Positions 15,941 to 25,316 of a stretch of 55,676 bases of DNA are shown one piece after another; the stretch's first letter is position 1, and each line of letters starts with the position of its first letter. This DNA comes from Roseomonas sp. Lineage in GTDB: Bacteria; Pseudomonadota; Alphaproteobacteria; Acetobacterales; Acetobacteraceae. The stretch covers positions 1 through 55,676 of the forward strand of contig JADCFX010000037.1 of the NCBI GenBank assembly GCA_020249285.1, written 5' to 3'. The notes beneath the pieces were generated by a model. It saw only the letters and a list, made by a program, of their open reading frames with translations, was not told where the DNA came from and made no database searches. Made by a program: the position numbers and the translations under genes.

Positions 15941-18640
15941 ATGCTCGACAAGTTTTTTGACCCCGCCGCGATTGAACCCCGCCTCTATGAAGGCTGGGAA
16001 GCGTCAGGCGCTTTTTCCGCCCGCCCGGAAAGCCCGGCCCGCCCCTTCACCATCATGATCCCGCCGCCCAATGTCACGGGCAGCCTACATATCGGCCATG
16101 CGCTGGATAATACCTTGCAGGATGTGCTGATCCGCTGGCGGCGCATGCAGGGGCGCGATGCGCTGTGGCAGCCCGGCACGGACCATGCCGGCATTGCGAC
16201 GCAAATGGTGGTGGAACGCCTGCTGGCCGAACAGAAGCAGCCGGACCGCCGCGCCATGGGGCGCGAGGCCTTTCTGAAGCGCGTTTGGGAATGGAAGGCA
16301 GAATCGGGCGGCACCATTACACGGCAATTGCGCCGGCTTGGTGCATCGCTCGATTGGCCGCGTGAGCGCTTCACGATGGATGAAGGGCTTTCGGCCGCAG
16401 TGCGCGAAGTATTCGTGACGCTGCACCGCCAAGGCTTGATCTATCGCGACCGGCGGCTGGTGAATTGGGACCCGAAATTTCAGACCGCGATTTCCGATCT
16501 GGAAGTCGAAAGCAAGGAAGTGAAGGGCAGCCTTTGGCATTTGCGCTACCCGGTGGAAGGCGCGCCGGGGCGCTTCCTGGTGGTGGCGACAACGCGGCCA
16601 GAGACCATGCTGGGCGATACCGCCGTTGCCGTGCATCCCGATGATGCGCGCTTCAAGGATTTGATCGGCAAGCGCGTGATCCTGCCGCTGCTGGGCCACG
16701 CCATTCCGGTGGTGGCGGATGAATATTCCGATCCCGAAAAGGGATCGGGCGCGGTCAAGATTACGCCGGCGCATGACTTCAATGATTTTGAGGTTGGGCG
16801 GCGCCATGATTTGCCCATGCCATCCGTGCTGGATGCCGAAGGGCGTGTGATGCTGGAAGAAATCAGCTCGCATTTTGCTGCCGCTGATGGCATTGCCGAC
16901 CACGGATTTGTGCGCGGCCTGGCCGGGCAGGATCGCTTTGCGGCGCGCAAGGCATTTGTGGCGCGGTTGGAAGAACTGGAGTTGGTCGAGAAGATCGAAC
17001 CCCATACCCATATGGTCCCGCATGGGGATCGTTCCGGTGTGCCTATTGAACCGCGCCTGACGATGCAATGGTATGTGGATGCCAAGACACTGGCTGCCCC
17101 CGCCATTCGCGCGGTGGAGTCTGGGCAGACGGTCTTCACGCCCAAGCAATGGGAAAACACTTTCTTCGCCTGGATGCGCGATATCCAGCCCTGGTGCATT
17201 TCTCGCCAGCTTTGGTGGGGGCATCAGATCCCCGCCTGGTATGCGCCGGATGGCGAGGTGTTTGTTGCCCATACGGAAGAAGAAGCCCAAGCTGCCGCAC
17301 ACGCGAAATTCGGTCATGCGGTGGCGCTGACACGCGATGATGATGTGCTGGATACTTGGTTTTCCAGCGCACTTTGGCCATTTTCGACCATTGGCTGGCC
17401 GGAAAAGACGCCGGAACTTGCGAAATACTATCCCGGCGATGTGTTGGTCACGGGTTTTGACATCATCTTCTTCTGGGTCGCCCGGATGATGATGATGGGC
17501 ATTCATTTCATGGGTGAAGTGCCCTTCAAGACGGTCTGCATCCATGGGCTGGTGCGCGATGAAAAAGGGCAGAAAATGTCCAAATCGCGCGGCAATGTGA
17601 TGGACCCGCTGGAATTGGTGGATGCCTATGGCGCGGACGCGATGCGCTTCACGCTCTGCGCCCTTGCGGGGCCGGGGCGCGATATCAAGCTGGGGCGCCA
17701 GCGCGTGGAGGGCTATCGGTCCTTCGCGACCAAAATCTGGAATGCGGCGCGGTTTTGCGAAATGAATGGCATTGCGCCGGTGGCCGGGTTCGATCCTGCC
17801 TCGGCACGCTTGCCGCTTTCCCGCTGGATTTTGGATACAACAAATTCGGCGCTGGCCGAGGCGAATGCCGCTTTGGAAGGCTTTCGTTTCGATGATTACG
17901 CCAAGGCCTGTTATCGCTTTGCCTGGAATGATTTCTGCGATTGGTTCCTGGAATTTGCCAAGCCCGTGCTGAACGGCCCGGATGGTGCGGATAAGGACGA
18001 AGTGAAGGCCACCGCCGCCCATGTGCTGGGCGTTATCCTGCGCATGCTGCACCCCGTCATGCCCTTCATCACTGAGGAGCTATGGCACCGCATGGGCTAT
18101 GGCGCCGAAGGCAGCCTGATCCGGAGCCCCTGGCCGGAAGCCATGCCGGTGACCAATGCCGCGGCGGCGCGCGCGGAATTGGATTGGGTGGTGCGGCTGA
18201 TCTCCGAAATGCGTACCGTGCGGTCGGAGATGAATGTCGCCCCTTCCATCACCGTGCCGCTGCTGATGGCGGGAGCGCTGCCCGAAAGCTTGGCACGCGC
18301 CGAACGCTGGGCGGACGCTATTCGTCGCCTTGGTCGCGCGAGTGACATCCGTCCCTTGATTGATAACCCAGTGAAGGGCGTGGTGCAGGCCGTGCTGGAT
18401 GAAATGACGCTGATGCTGCCCTTGGCTGATGTGGTTGACTTCGCCGCCGAACGCGCGCGCCTTGCCAAGGAACGCACGCGCATCGAAGGCGAAGTGCAAA
18501 AGGTTGAAGCCAAGCTTGGGAGTGAGGCTTTCGTCTCCCGCGCGCCAGTCGAAATTGTGGAAGAAAACCGCGAAAGGCTGGCCGCTTGGCAGGCGGAAAT
18601 CGCGCGGCTTGATGCGGCTTTGGCGCGGATTGCGGATTAG
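15941..18640 (+). CDS. valS: Valyl-tRNA synthetase
   Basis: An 899-residue class I aminoacyl-tRNA synthetase charging tRNA-Val. The HIGH motif is in PPNVTGSLHIGHALDNT (near residue 50) and the KMSKS motif in GQKMSKSRGNVMDP (near 545). The editing-domain region has VVATTRPETMLGDTAVAVHP, typical of ValS. The C-terminal coiled-coil arm (ERARLAKERTRIEGEVQKVE) is present, and the length is normal. A GGGAAGG ribosome site precedes the ATG. A mini membrane-protein gene starts three bases after the stop. Confidence 0.98.
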   Translation: MLDKFFDPAAIEPRLYEGWEASGAFSARPESPARPFTIMIPPPNVTGSLHIGHALDNTLQDVLIRWRRMQGRDALWQPGTDHAGIATQMVVERLLAEQKQPDRRAMGREAFLKRVWEWKAESGGTITRQLRRLGASLDWPRERFTMDEGLSAAVREVFVTLHRQGLIYRDRRLVNWDPKFQTAISDLEVESKEVKGSLWHLRYPVEGAPGRFLVVATTRPETMLGDTAVAVHPDDARFKDLIGKRVILPLLGHAIPVVADEYSDPEKGSGAVKITPAHDFNDFEVGRRHDLPMPSVLDAEGRVMLEEISSHFAAADGIADHGFVRGLAGQDRFAARKAFVARLEELELVEKIEPHTHMVPHGDRSGVPIEPRLTMQWYVDAKTLAAPAIRAVESGQTVFTPKQWENTFFAWMRDIQPWCISRQLWWGHQIPAWYAPDGEVFVAHTEEEAQAAAHAKFGHAVALTRDDDVLDTWFSSALWPFSTIGWPEKTPELAKYYPGDVLVTGFDIIFFWVARMMMMGIHFMGEVPFKTVCIHGLVRDEKGQKMSKSRGNVMDPLELVDAYGADAMRFTLCALAGPGRDIKLGRQRVEGYRSFATKIWNAARFCEMNGIAPVAGFDPASARLPLSRWILDTTNSALAEANAALEGFRFDDYAKACYRFAWNDFCDWFLEFAKPVLNGPDGADKDEVKATAAHVLGVILRMLHPVMPFITEELWHRMGYGAEGSLIRSPWPEAMPVTNAAAARAELDWVVRLISEMRTVRSEMNVAPSITVPLLMAGALPESLARAERWADAIRRLGRASDIRPLIDNPVKGVVQAVLDEMTLMLPLADVVDFAAERARLAKERTRIEGEVQKVEAKLGSEAFVSRAPVEIVEENRERLAAWQAEIARLDAALARIAD

Positions 18641-18643
18641 CGC

Positions 18644-18832
18644 GTGTTCGAGGGGGGCACGCTCAACCTATTCGCCGCCATCACGCTTTTTGTGGGCGTG
18701 ACGGTGGTGCTGACGAATGGCTTGGCGCGGCTCAATTTGGGTGGTGCCCCGCTGAGCCGCGCAGTGGCGCAATTCATCGCAGCCTTGATCGGGCTCGCGG
18801 TCGGTGTAGGTTTTTTATACGCGATTGGCTAA
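18644..18832 (+). CDS. Small two-helix membrane protein of unknown function
   Basis: A 62-residue frame starting with GTG three bases after the valS stop, so it would be translated by coupling. It has two hydrophobic segments, LFAAITLFVGVTVVLTNGLA and AVAQFIAALIGLAVGVGFLY, separated by a short linker with RLNLGGAPLSR. No Shine-Dalgarno site of its own is visible. I do not recognise the family. The position between valS and ilvD, the codon use and the clean helical hairpin argue that it is real. Confidence 0.6.
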   Translation: MFEGGTLNLFAAITLFVGVTVVLTNGLARLNLGGAPLSRAVAQFIAALIGLAVGVGFLYAIG

Positions 18833-18866
18833 GTGAATTAGCCATTGTTTCAGGAGGAAAGTCACG

Positions 18867-20585
18867 ATGACAAAATGGGACAAGTCAAAGCTGCCGAGCC
18901 GGCACACCACCATGGGGCCGGAACGTGCGCCGCATCGTTCCTATTACTACGCGATGGGCCTGACGACTGAGGAAATCACTCAGCCGCTGGTCGGCGTCGC
19001 TTCCTGCTGGAATGAAGCGGCACCCTGCAATATCGCCCTGTCGCGCCAGGCGCAGGCGGCCAAGATTGGCGTGAAGGAAGCCGGCGCCACACCACGCGAA
19101 TTCACTACCATCACCGTGACCGATGGCATCGCGATGGGCCATCAATCCATGAAATCCTCACTCGCGTCGCGCGATACCATCGCGGATTCCATTGAACTGA
19201 CCATGCGCGGGCATTGCTATGATGCTTTGGTCGGCATTGCCGGCTGCGACAAATCCCTGCCAGGCGTTATGATGTCCATGATTCGGCTGAATGTGCCTTC
19301 GGTCTTCATGTATGGCGGGTCCATCATGCCGGGCAAGCATCATGGCCAGGACGTGACGGTGCTGGATGTGTTTGAAGCGGTGGGCAAGCATGCCGCGGGC
19401 GGCATGTCTGACGAGGAATTGGATGAGCTTGAACGCCATGCCTGCCCAGGCGCGGGCGCTTGCGGCGGCCAATTCACCGCCAATACCATGGCCTGCGTTT
19501 CGGAAATGATCGGGCTTGCGCTGCCGTTTTCCGCTGGCGCGCCGGCGCCCGATGAAGACCGCGACCGTTGGGCGATTGAATCAGGGCGCGCCGTGGTGGA
19601 ACTCATCCGCCGCAATATCCGCCCGCGCGATATCGTGACGCTGGATTCATTGCATAACGCCGCAGCGATTGTGGGTGCGACGGGTGGTTCGACGAATGCC
19701 GCGCTGCATCTGCCCGCCATGGCGCATGAAGCGGGCATCCGCTTCACACTGCAAGATGTCGCGGAGATCATGCGCAAGACGCCGCATATCGCGGACCTCA
19801 AGCCCGGTGGGCGTTATGTCGCCGCCGATGTGCATCGCATTGGTGGCGTGCCCATCATCATCAAGGCGCTGATTGATGGCGGCTATGTGAAGGGCGATTG
19901 CATGACCGTCACCGGCAAAACCATTGCGGAAAATCACCGCGAAGTGATCGTGCCGAAGGATCAGGATGTGGTGCGCCCCTGTTCCGATCCGATCAGCCCG
20001 ATTGGCGGCGTGGTGGCCCTGAAGGGTAATCTGGCCCCTGAGGGCGCCATTGTGAAAATCGCCGGCATGGAAAAGCTGCGCTTCGAAGGCACCGCGCTTT
20101 GCTTTGACTGCGAAGAAGATGCATTCAAGGCCGTCGAAATGCGCGCCTATAAGCCGGGCGATGTGATCATCGTGCGCTATGAAGGCCCGAAGGGCGGGCC
20201 TGGCATGCGCGAGATGCTGTCCACCACCTCGGCCATCTATGGCCAGGGCATGGGGGATAAGGTGGCGCTGATCACCGATGGGCGTTTTTCGGGTGCGACA
20301 CGCGGCTTCTGCATCGGCCATGTCGGCCCGGAAGCGGCGGTGGGCGGGCCGATTGCGCTGCTGCGTGATGGCGACAAGATCATCATTGATGCCGGCAAGG
20401 GCACGATTGATGTGGCGCTGTCGGATGAGGAATTGGCCAAGCGCCGCGCCGAATGGAAGCCGCGCAAGACGGATTACAATTCCGGCGTGCTCTGGAAATA
20501 CGCGCAACTCGTGGGGCCTGCCTATCTGGGCGCCGTGACCCATCCGGGTGGCGGGGCTGAAACCCATTGCTACGCGGATCAGTGA
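18867..20585 (+). CDS. ilvD: Dihydroxy-acid dehydratase
   Basis: A 572-residue iron-sulfur enzyme of valine, isoleucine and pantothenate synthesis, converting 2,3-dihydroxy-3-methylbutanoate to 2-oxoisovalerate. Cluster cysteines are in the [23 protein letters not shown] and [16 protein letters not shown] segments, and the C-terminal [20 protein letters not shown] motif is intact. A strong AGGAGGAAA ribosome site precedes the ATG. The stop overlaps a GTG that starts the next small exported protein. Confidence 0.97.
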   Translation: MTKWDKSKLPSRHTTMGPERAPHRSYYYAMGLTTEEITQPLVGVASCWNEAAPCNIALSRQAQAAKIGVKEAGATPREFTTITVTDGIAMGHQSMKSSLASRDTIADSIELTMRGHCYDALVGIAGCDKSLPGVMMSMIRLNVPSVFMYGGSIMPGKHHGQDVTVLDVFEAVGKHAAGGMSDEELDELERHACPGAGACGGQFTANTMACVSEMIGLALPFSAGAPAPDEDRDRWAIESGRAVVELIRRNIRPRDIVTLDSLHNAAAIVGATGGSTNAALHLPAMAHEAGIRFTLQDVAEIMRKTPHIADLKPGGRYVAADVHRIGGVPIIIKALIDGGYVKGDCMTVTGKTIAENHREVIVPKDQDVVRPCSDPISPIGGVVALKGNLAPEGAIVKIAGMEKLRFEGTALCFDCEEDAFKAVEMRAYKPGDVIIVRYEGPKGGPGMREMLSTTSAIYGQGMGDKVALITDGRFSGATRGFCIGHVGPEAAVGGPIALLRDGDKIIIDAGKGTIDVALSDEELAKRRAEWKPRKTDYNSGVLWKYAQLVGPAYLGAVTHPGGGAETHCYADQ

Positions 20586-20998
20586 TCCGCTTTCTGTTCC
20601 TTGCTGCAATGCTGTGCGCTGCCAGCCCCCTGGCGGCGCAGGGCTTCAATGGCGTTTGGCAAGGAAGGCTGACCTGCGACGCGGTTGAAGGTATCACGCA
20701 AGCGCCGCTGACCGCGCCATTCACGATATGGGTGGATGGCGCGGTCGCGAAATATGAACGCCCGGTGCTCTCCGCATCAGGCGCGCGCACCGGCGCTTGG
20801 GAAAGGGGCGAAGGGCGTGTAGCTGCGGATGGAACGCTAGTGCTGCAAGGCGGGTCTTCAGGGCGCGGCTTTCATTATCGCGCGCGCTATGAAGGGCGGC
20901 TTGGCGCGGATGGCGTGGCGCGCTTCACCGGGACCCAGGATTGGATGCTGGATGATCGCGATTTCACTCGGGTCTGTGCGGCTGAACTGCGCCGCTGA
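20582..20998 (+). CDS. Small exported protein of unknown function
   Basis: About 138 residues from a GTG that overlaps the ilvD stop (GTGA); an upstream TTG at 20567 is also in frame. A signal peptide ([19 protein letters not shown]) is followed by [15 protein letters not shown] short beta-rich region ends with [20 protein letters not shown]. Two Cys residues may form a disulfide. I do not assign a family; the FNGVW...Y.G...FTG pattern recalls small periplasmic beta-barrel proteins. The coupling with ilvD suggests co-expression but not a shared pathway. Confidence 0.65.
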   Translation: MIRFLFLAAMLCAASPLAAQGFNGVWQGRLTCDAVEGITQAPLTAPFTIWVDGAVAKYERPVLSASGARTGAWERGEGRVAADGTLVLQGGSSGRGFHYRARYEGRLGADGVARFTGTQDWMLDDRDFTRVCAAELRR

Positions 20999-21097
20999 TC
21001 AGGCGCTCATCCTGAAAATGCCCTGATTCCGCCCAGTGGTGGACATGGAGCCATGGTGACATTCCCTCGATCCCAGATGGATCAAAGGGGGTGTCGG

Positions 21098-21355
21098 ATG
21101 CGCCTAATCACCTTACCGCTTTCCATGCTGCTGTTATTGCTAACGCTGGGCGGATGCCTGGCCAGCGGTGGCCATTACAGCCCTTCCTATGGCTATGGTT
21201 ACGGCGGTTATGGCTATGCGCCCTATGGCGGCCATGCCCATCGGCACTATCGCCACAGTTACCGGGCTTGGGAACCGCCGCGGCATTATCGGCACCATGG
21301 CCATTCCGACCATCGGCCGATGTTTTCACATCGGCCGATCTGGAAGAAATGGTAG
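21098..21355 (+). CDS. Small His/Tyr/Gly-rich lipoprotein
   Basis: An 85-residue protein. A lipoprotein signal (ITLPLSMLLLLLTLGGC) gives a lipidated Cys near residue 20. The mature part has a Gly-Tyr repeat (SYGYGYGGYGYAPYGG) followed by a His/Arg-rich tail (HAHRHYRHSYR, HYRHHGHSDHRP). It could bind metal or interact with the envelope, but no family is recognised. The ATG at 21098 has GGGGG upstream at good spacing. The 3' end carries two copies of a CATCGGCCGAT palindrome, which may also act as a transcript-end hairpin. Confidence 0.65.
   Translation: MRLITLPLSMLLLLLTLGGCLASGGHYSPSYGYGYGGYGYAPYGGHAHRHYRHSYRAWEPPRHYRHHGHSDHRPMFSHRPIWKKW
21311..21340 (+). repeat. Twin CATCGGCCGAT palindromes at the end of the lipoprotein gene
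   Basis: CATCGGCCGAT occurs at 21311-21321 and at 21329-21339. Each copy is nearly self-complementary, so the two can pair with each other or fold alone. They encode part of the C-terminus, so the repeat is constrained by coding but may also form an mRNA hairpin between the converging lipoprotein and pirin genes. Confidence 0.5.
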
Positions 21356-21361
21356 TAGCCG

Positions 21362-22072
21362 TCAGCTATCTGCCACTTCCACCATCACCAATTCAGCATC
21401 TTCGCTGGCGGTGATGGTGATGGCGGGCTCTGCCCGAATGGCGAGCCCGTCACGTGCGCTGGCGGCAACACCATTCACTTCCACCGCACCACGCGCCAGC
21501 ACCAGATAAGCGGCGCGGCCCTCGGCCAGCTTCTGTGTCAGGCTTTGCCCCTTGGCGAGTGTGGCCGCCATCACCGCGCCATCCACATTGATGCCAAGCG
21601 CGCCTGAACCAGCGTCTGAAGCCCTTCCTGATGCCAAAACCTCAAACCCCGCCTCGCGCTTTTCCTTGGGGAATTGCTTGGCGCCCCAGGAAGGCGGCAG
21701 GCCGGTGCGGTCCGGCATGATCCAAATCTGAAACAGCGTGGTGACACCAGGTTCCAGATTGAATTCCGAATGCACCACACCGGTGCCGGCACTCATTACC
21801 TGCACATCGCCGGCTTCGGTGCGGCCTTCATTACCCATGCTGTCCTTATGGGTGATCGCCCCCTGCCGGACATAGGTGATGATTTCCATGTCCCGATGCG
21901 GGTGCGGGTCAAACCCCTTGCCTGGCGCGATTTCATCATCATTCCACACACGCAGCCGCCCCCAATTCATGCGCTGCGCATCGCGGTAATGCCCGAAGGA
22001 GAAATGGTGATTGGCATTGAGCCAACCAAGATTGGCCTTGCCCAGGCTTTCAAAGGAACGGAGTTCGATCAT
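21362..22072 (-). CDS. Pirin-family bicupin (quercetinase-like)
   Basis: A 236-residue bicupin. The N-terminal cupin has the metal-ligand pattern FDPHPHRDMEIITYV and a later GVVHSEFN, with His/Glu residues as in YhhW/YhaK quercetin dioxygenases. The C-terminal cupin is degenerate (LVLARGAVEVNG). Such proteins bind Fe or Zn and can open flavonols, but many have unknown physiological roles. The length is normal. The gene converges with the lipoprotein gene (6 bases between stops) and lies downstream of the Usp gene on the same strand, separated by a GC hairpin. Confidence 0.87.
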   Translation of the reverse strand: MIELRSFESLGKANLGWLNANHHFSFGHYRDAQRMNWGRLRVWNDDEIAPGKGFDPHPHRDMEIITYVRQGAITHKDSMGNEGRTEAGDVQVMSAGTGVVHSEFNLEPGVTTLFQIWIMPDRTGLPPSWGAKQFPKEKREAGFEVLASGRASDAGSGALGINVDGAVMAATLAKGQSLTQKLAEGRAAYLVLARGAVEVNGVAASARDGLAIRAEPAITITASEDAELVMVEVADS

Positions 22073-22125
22073 GGCTTTTTCCGAATGGCCGCTTGTGGCC
22101 CTAACGCGTTAAATGGGGACATGCG

Positions 22126-22148
22126 GCGGGCGGTGCCATACCGCCCGC
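22126..22148 (-). terminator. GC-rich hairpin between the Usp and pirin genes
   Basis: GCGGGCGGT (22126-22134) and ACCGCCCGC (22140-22148) form a perfect 9-bp stem with a five-base loop, just after the end of the Usp gene. No T-run follows on the minus strand, so it may be an attenuator or mRNA-stability structure rather than a classical terminator. Confidence 0.4.
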
Positions 22149-22174
22149 GCAAGCCTGATATGCGTCGTTAAAAC

Positions 22175-23053
22175 TCAGCGACACATCAGCACGGGAATTT
22201 CCGCATTCTCCAGGACATGGCGCGTCACGCCGCCCAGGATCAATTGCCGCAGGCGCGAATGGCTATAGGCACCCATGGAAAGCATATCGGCGCCAAAATC
22301 ACGCACTGCGCCCAAAAGCCCGGCGCCCACATCGCGGGTTTGCGGCTTGAAGGGCATCAATTCTGCGGCAATGCCATGCCAGCGGAGATAGGCCTGAATG
22401 CCTTCCGCCTTCGGCCCGCGCCGTTGATATTCATCGGCATAGAGAATTTGCACCGCCTTGGCGTGATGCAACCAGGGCAAAGCTGCCGCGACCGCTGCCG
22501 CGCTTTCCGCCGTGCCATTCCAGGCCACGCATATCCGCGTGCCGATCACGGCCGGCGGCGTGCGCGGTGCAATCAGCACGGGCCGCCCGGAATCGAACAG
22601 GATGGCGTGCAAGGCATCGCTGCTGGAGACATCCTCACCCGCTTCCGGGTGCGGTACCACGGCCAGGTCATAAAGGCGCGATTGCTGCGCAACGATATCT
22701 TCCTCACGCCCCACCATGGATTCGAAGGACAGCGTGGGGCCTTCCGTTTTCGCGGCGGTATCGGGGTTATCGGCCAGCGTCACATCGCCCAGATTGGCGG
22801 TGAATTTCTGGAACAGGGACTTAACACGGTCGGCGCGTTCGCCGCTTTCGCGTTCGGTGGCAGCCATCATTTCCTCGATCATCGCGCCGGAAAGCCCTTC
22901 CCCAGCAAGCGGCGCGACATCGCGCGCATCCACGCGCACATGCAGGCAATGCACATGGGCACCCCAAATGCGGGCGGCGATCAGCGCGGTGCCGAGTGCG
23001 GATTCACCCGCAGCGGTGCCGGTCAGCGGCAACAATAGACGGCGATAGGCCAT
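22175..23053 (-). CDS. Tandem-domain universal stress protein (UspA family)
   Basis: A 292-residue protein made of two UspA folds. The first begins YRRLLLPLTGTAAGESALGTAL and is degenerate. The second begins RICVAWNGTAESAAAVAAAL and ends with the nucleotide-binding-type segment GAYSHSRLRQLILGGVTRHV and PVLMCR. Tandem Usp proteins help cells endure starvation, redox or low-oxygen stress. The start at 23053 is well supported by GAGGAGG eight bases upstream; longer in-frame readings have no ribosome site. Confidence 0.88.
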   Translation of the reverse strand: MAYRRLLLPLTGTAAGESALGTALIAARIWGAHVHCLHVRVDARDVAPLAGEGLSGAMIEEMMAATERESGERADRVKSLFQKFTANLGDVTLADNPDTAAKTEGPTLSFESMVGREEDIVAQQSRLYDLAVVPHPEAGEDVSSSDALHAILFDSGRPVLIAPRTPPAVIGTRICVAWNGTAESAAAVAAALPWLHHAKAVQILYADEYQRRGPKAEGIQAYLRWHGIAAELMPFKPQTRDVGAGLLGAVRDFGADMLSMGAYSHSRLRQLILGGVTRHVLENAEIPVLMCR

Positions 23054-23123
23054 GGCCAAGCCTCCTCTAGTTGTTTTGATCTTCTTTACGACATCCCAGA
23101 TATGGGTCGGAGTAGCGCATATT

Positions 23124-24605
23124 TCAGCCCGCCACGCCAAGGGCCTTGCGCGCCGCCGCAAGCACATCACCCGCCGCATCCAGCCGCGCCCAACCAATCG
23201 GGCCGGGGTCGGCTTGCGCGGCGCGTTCCAATACGGCGATGGTCGCGTCCGAGGCATCACCACGCCGCGCCAGGATGCGGGATTTCAAGATTTCTATTGG
23301 CGCTTCAAGCCACAAACCCTGAAACGGCACGCCAACACGCGCTGCGATTTCAGCAGCCTTCAGCCGGTGGCGTGGGTCCAGAAACATCGCATCCAGCGCC
23401 ACCGCATGGCCCTGGCGCAGCGCGGCCTCGGCAATTGTGAATAATTCTTCATGTGTGGCGGTACTCACGGCCTCGGTATAAGCCTCGGGCGGCAGGGGCT
23501 CTTCCGGTGCCAGGCCAAAGCGCCGCTTGCGGAGTTCATCAGATCGCAGCAGCAAGGCGCCCGGGGCAGGGCCAAGCGTGGGGGCCAGGCCGCGCGCCAG
23601 GGTGGATTTGCCCGTGCCTTGCAACCCACCAACCGCAATCAGCCGCGCCGCGGCCGGCGCCAGATAGGCAGCGGCGGCGCAGAGCAGCGCCCCACCGTCC
23701 CGCCCGCGCGCGGCCTGGACATGCGCGCGCACCAGGGCGCGCAGGCCAAGCCACAGAGGCAAAAGGCCTAGCACGCCATAATCGCCTGAGCGCGCCAGAT
23801 AGCGGTTGAGCACACGGTTCACCGCAGCGCGCCCCGCCTGTTGGTCCAGATCCATCAGCAGAAAGGCCAAATCATAGCCGGTATCAATCCGCGCCAAAGC
23901 CTCATCGAATTCCAGCGCGTCAAAGGGCGTCGGCTTGCCCTGCCACAGGCAGAGATTGCCCAAATGCAAATCGCCATGGCAGCGGCGGATGCGCCCTTCC
24001 GTCGCGCGGGCGGCCAGCAGGGGGGCGCTCCGCACCAGCGCTGCATGAAACTGCGCGGCAAGCGGCGCGATGGCGGCTTCTGGCAGACCCGCCGCGCGGG
24101 CAGCGCGCAAATTGCCGGAAAGCACTTCCGCCATGGCCGCTGGGGCATCCAGCCCCGTCACGCGCGGTGCCGCTTGATGCAGTGCGAAAAGCAAATCGCC
24201 CAAGCCATCCAGAAGTTCTGGCGTCAGCCTGCCACGCGCCGCCACCGCATCCAGGAAATCGCCAGCCGGGATCGGCGCCATGCGCAGCACCCATTCCACC
24301 ACCGCGCCCTCGTCACCTTGCTGTAGGCTTCCATCCGGGGCGCGGGTGATCGCCACTACATCGCGGTAAATGCCCGGGGCGGCAGGCTGGTTCAGTTCTA
24401 ATTCCCGCTGGCAGAAATGCGCGCGCGCTTCCAAGGTGCTGAAATCGAGAAACCCCAGCGCGACCGCTTTCTTCATCTTCCAGGCAGTATCCCGCCCCAC
24501 GAAAACCGCCGAAATATGGGTCTCAATGGGTGCGGCGCCGGCCAAACCGGCAAGGAAGGCCGCAACCTCCGCCTGGGCGGGGGGAATGCGGCCCGAAGCC
24601 TTCAC
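23124..24605 (-). CDS. Fused APH-like kinase and AAA/P-loop ATPase protein
   Basis: A 493-residue two-domain protein. The N-terminal half is aminoglycoside-phosphotransferase-like, with a catalytic loop [14 protein letters not shown] (near residue 210) and a metal-site segment [20 protein letters not shown]. The C-terminal half (from about 320) is a small-kinase P-loop domain with Walker [16 protein letters not shown]. It starts with GTG overlapping the pdxH stop (GTGA), so it is translationally coupled to vitamin B6 synthesis. The substrates of both domains are unknown. Similar fusions are annotated only as bifunctional aminoglycoside phosphotransferase/ATP-binding proteins, so no resistance role should be assumed. 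Confidence 0.85.
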   Translation of the reverse strand: MKASGRIPPAQAEVAAFLAGLAGAAPIETHISAVFVGRDTAWKMKKAVALGFLDFSTLEARAHFCQRELELNQPAAPGIYRDVVAITRAPDGSLQQGDEGAVVEWVLRMAPIPAGDFLDAVAARGRLTPELLDGLGDLLFALHQAAPRVTGLDAPAAMAEVLSGNLRAARAAGLPEAAIAPLAAQFHAALVRSAPLLAARATEGRIRRCHGDLHLGNLCLWQGKPTPFDALEFDEALARIDTGYDLAFLLMDLDQQAGRAAVNRVLNRYLARSGDYGVLGLLPLWLGLRALVRAHVQAARGRDGGALLCAAAAYLAPAAARLIAVGGLQGTGKSTLARGLAPTLGPAPGALLLRSDELRKRRFGLAPEEPLPPEAYTEAVSTATHEELFTIAEAALRQGHAVALDAMFLDPRHRLKAAEIAARVGVPFQGLWLEAPIEILKSRILARRGDASDATIAVLERAAQADPGPIGWARLDAAGDVLAAARKALGVAG

Positions 24606-25198
24606 GGATAGAGCGCCTCAAGCCGCCAGGCCGCGCCGTCGCGGTGAAAGACGCGGCGTTCATGGAGCCGGAAGGGCATATCACGCCAGAATTCAATCCG
24701 CGCCGGCAGCACGCGAAAGCCGGACCAGAAGGGCGGGCGCGGGATCTCGCCGACCGCATATTTCAGCCCATATTCGGCGACTGCCTTTTCCAAAGCGAAG
24801 CGGCTTTCCAAGGGGCGCGATTGCTTGGACGCCCAAGCCCCAAGCCGCGACGTGCGCGCACGGGATGCGTAATAGGCATCCGCCTCAGTATCTGAGACCT
24901 GCTCCACCTGCCCTTCCACGCGAATACTGCGCTGCAGGGTTTTCCAGTGAAAGCAGAGCGCGGCAAAGGGATTGGCGGCCAATTCACCGCCCTTGCGGCT
25001 ATCCAGATTGGTATAGAAAACAAAACCCCGCGCATCCACGCCTTTCAGCAGCACCATGCGCGCGGAAGGGCGCCCATCCGGCGTGGCGGTCGCCAGGCAG
25101 ACCGCATTGGGGTCATTGATCTCGCCCTTGGTGGCTTCCGCCATCCAATCCTGAAATAGGGCATAGGGGTCTTCTGTGGTGGTCGCGGTGCCGTCCAT
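24602..25198 (-). CDS. pdxH: Pyridoxamine/pyridoxine 5'-phosphate oxidase
   Basis: A 198-residue FMN enzyme that makes pyridoxal 5'-phosphate. Typical segments are [55 protein letters not shown], the [14 protein letters not shown] motif and C-terminal [22 protein letters not shown]. The start at 25198 has AAGGAGA at good spacing; the in-frame upstream extension has no ribosome site and overlaps fabI. Its stop overlaps the GTG of the fused kinase gene, and it is divergent from fabI. Confidence 0.96.
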   Translation of the reverse strand: MDGTATTTEDPYALFQDWMAEATKGEINDPNAVCLATATPDGRPSARMVLLKGVDARGFVFYTNLDSRKGGELAANPFAALCFHWKTLQRSIRVEGQVEQVSDTEADAYYASRARTSRLGAWASKQSRPLESRFALEKAVAEYGLKYAVGEIPRPPFWSGFRVLPARIEFWRDMPFRLHERRVFHRDGAAWRLEALYP

Positions 25199-25316
25199 GG
25201 GGTTCTCCTTGTCACGTCCTGTATCGGGACGCTTTGCGAAAGGGCAAGGCCCTTGCCCGGCATCCGGTGCCATGGCAGAGGAACCGCTTAGTTTTAGCCG
25301 GATGGTGCCTCTATCA

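Noticed and set aside
16085..18052. 655-codon open frame on the minus strand opposite valS
   Set aside because: It is rich in His, Arg and Gln, has no recognisable domain or ribosome site, and lies wholly within valS. Such antisense frames are common in GC-rich genes.
23124..24605. Aminoglycoside resistance gene
   Set aside because: The APH-like domain is fused to a P-loop domain and coupled to pdxH. Nothing indicates a drug substrate, so a resistance call is not supported.
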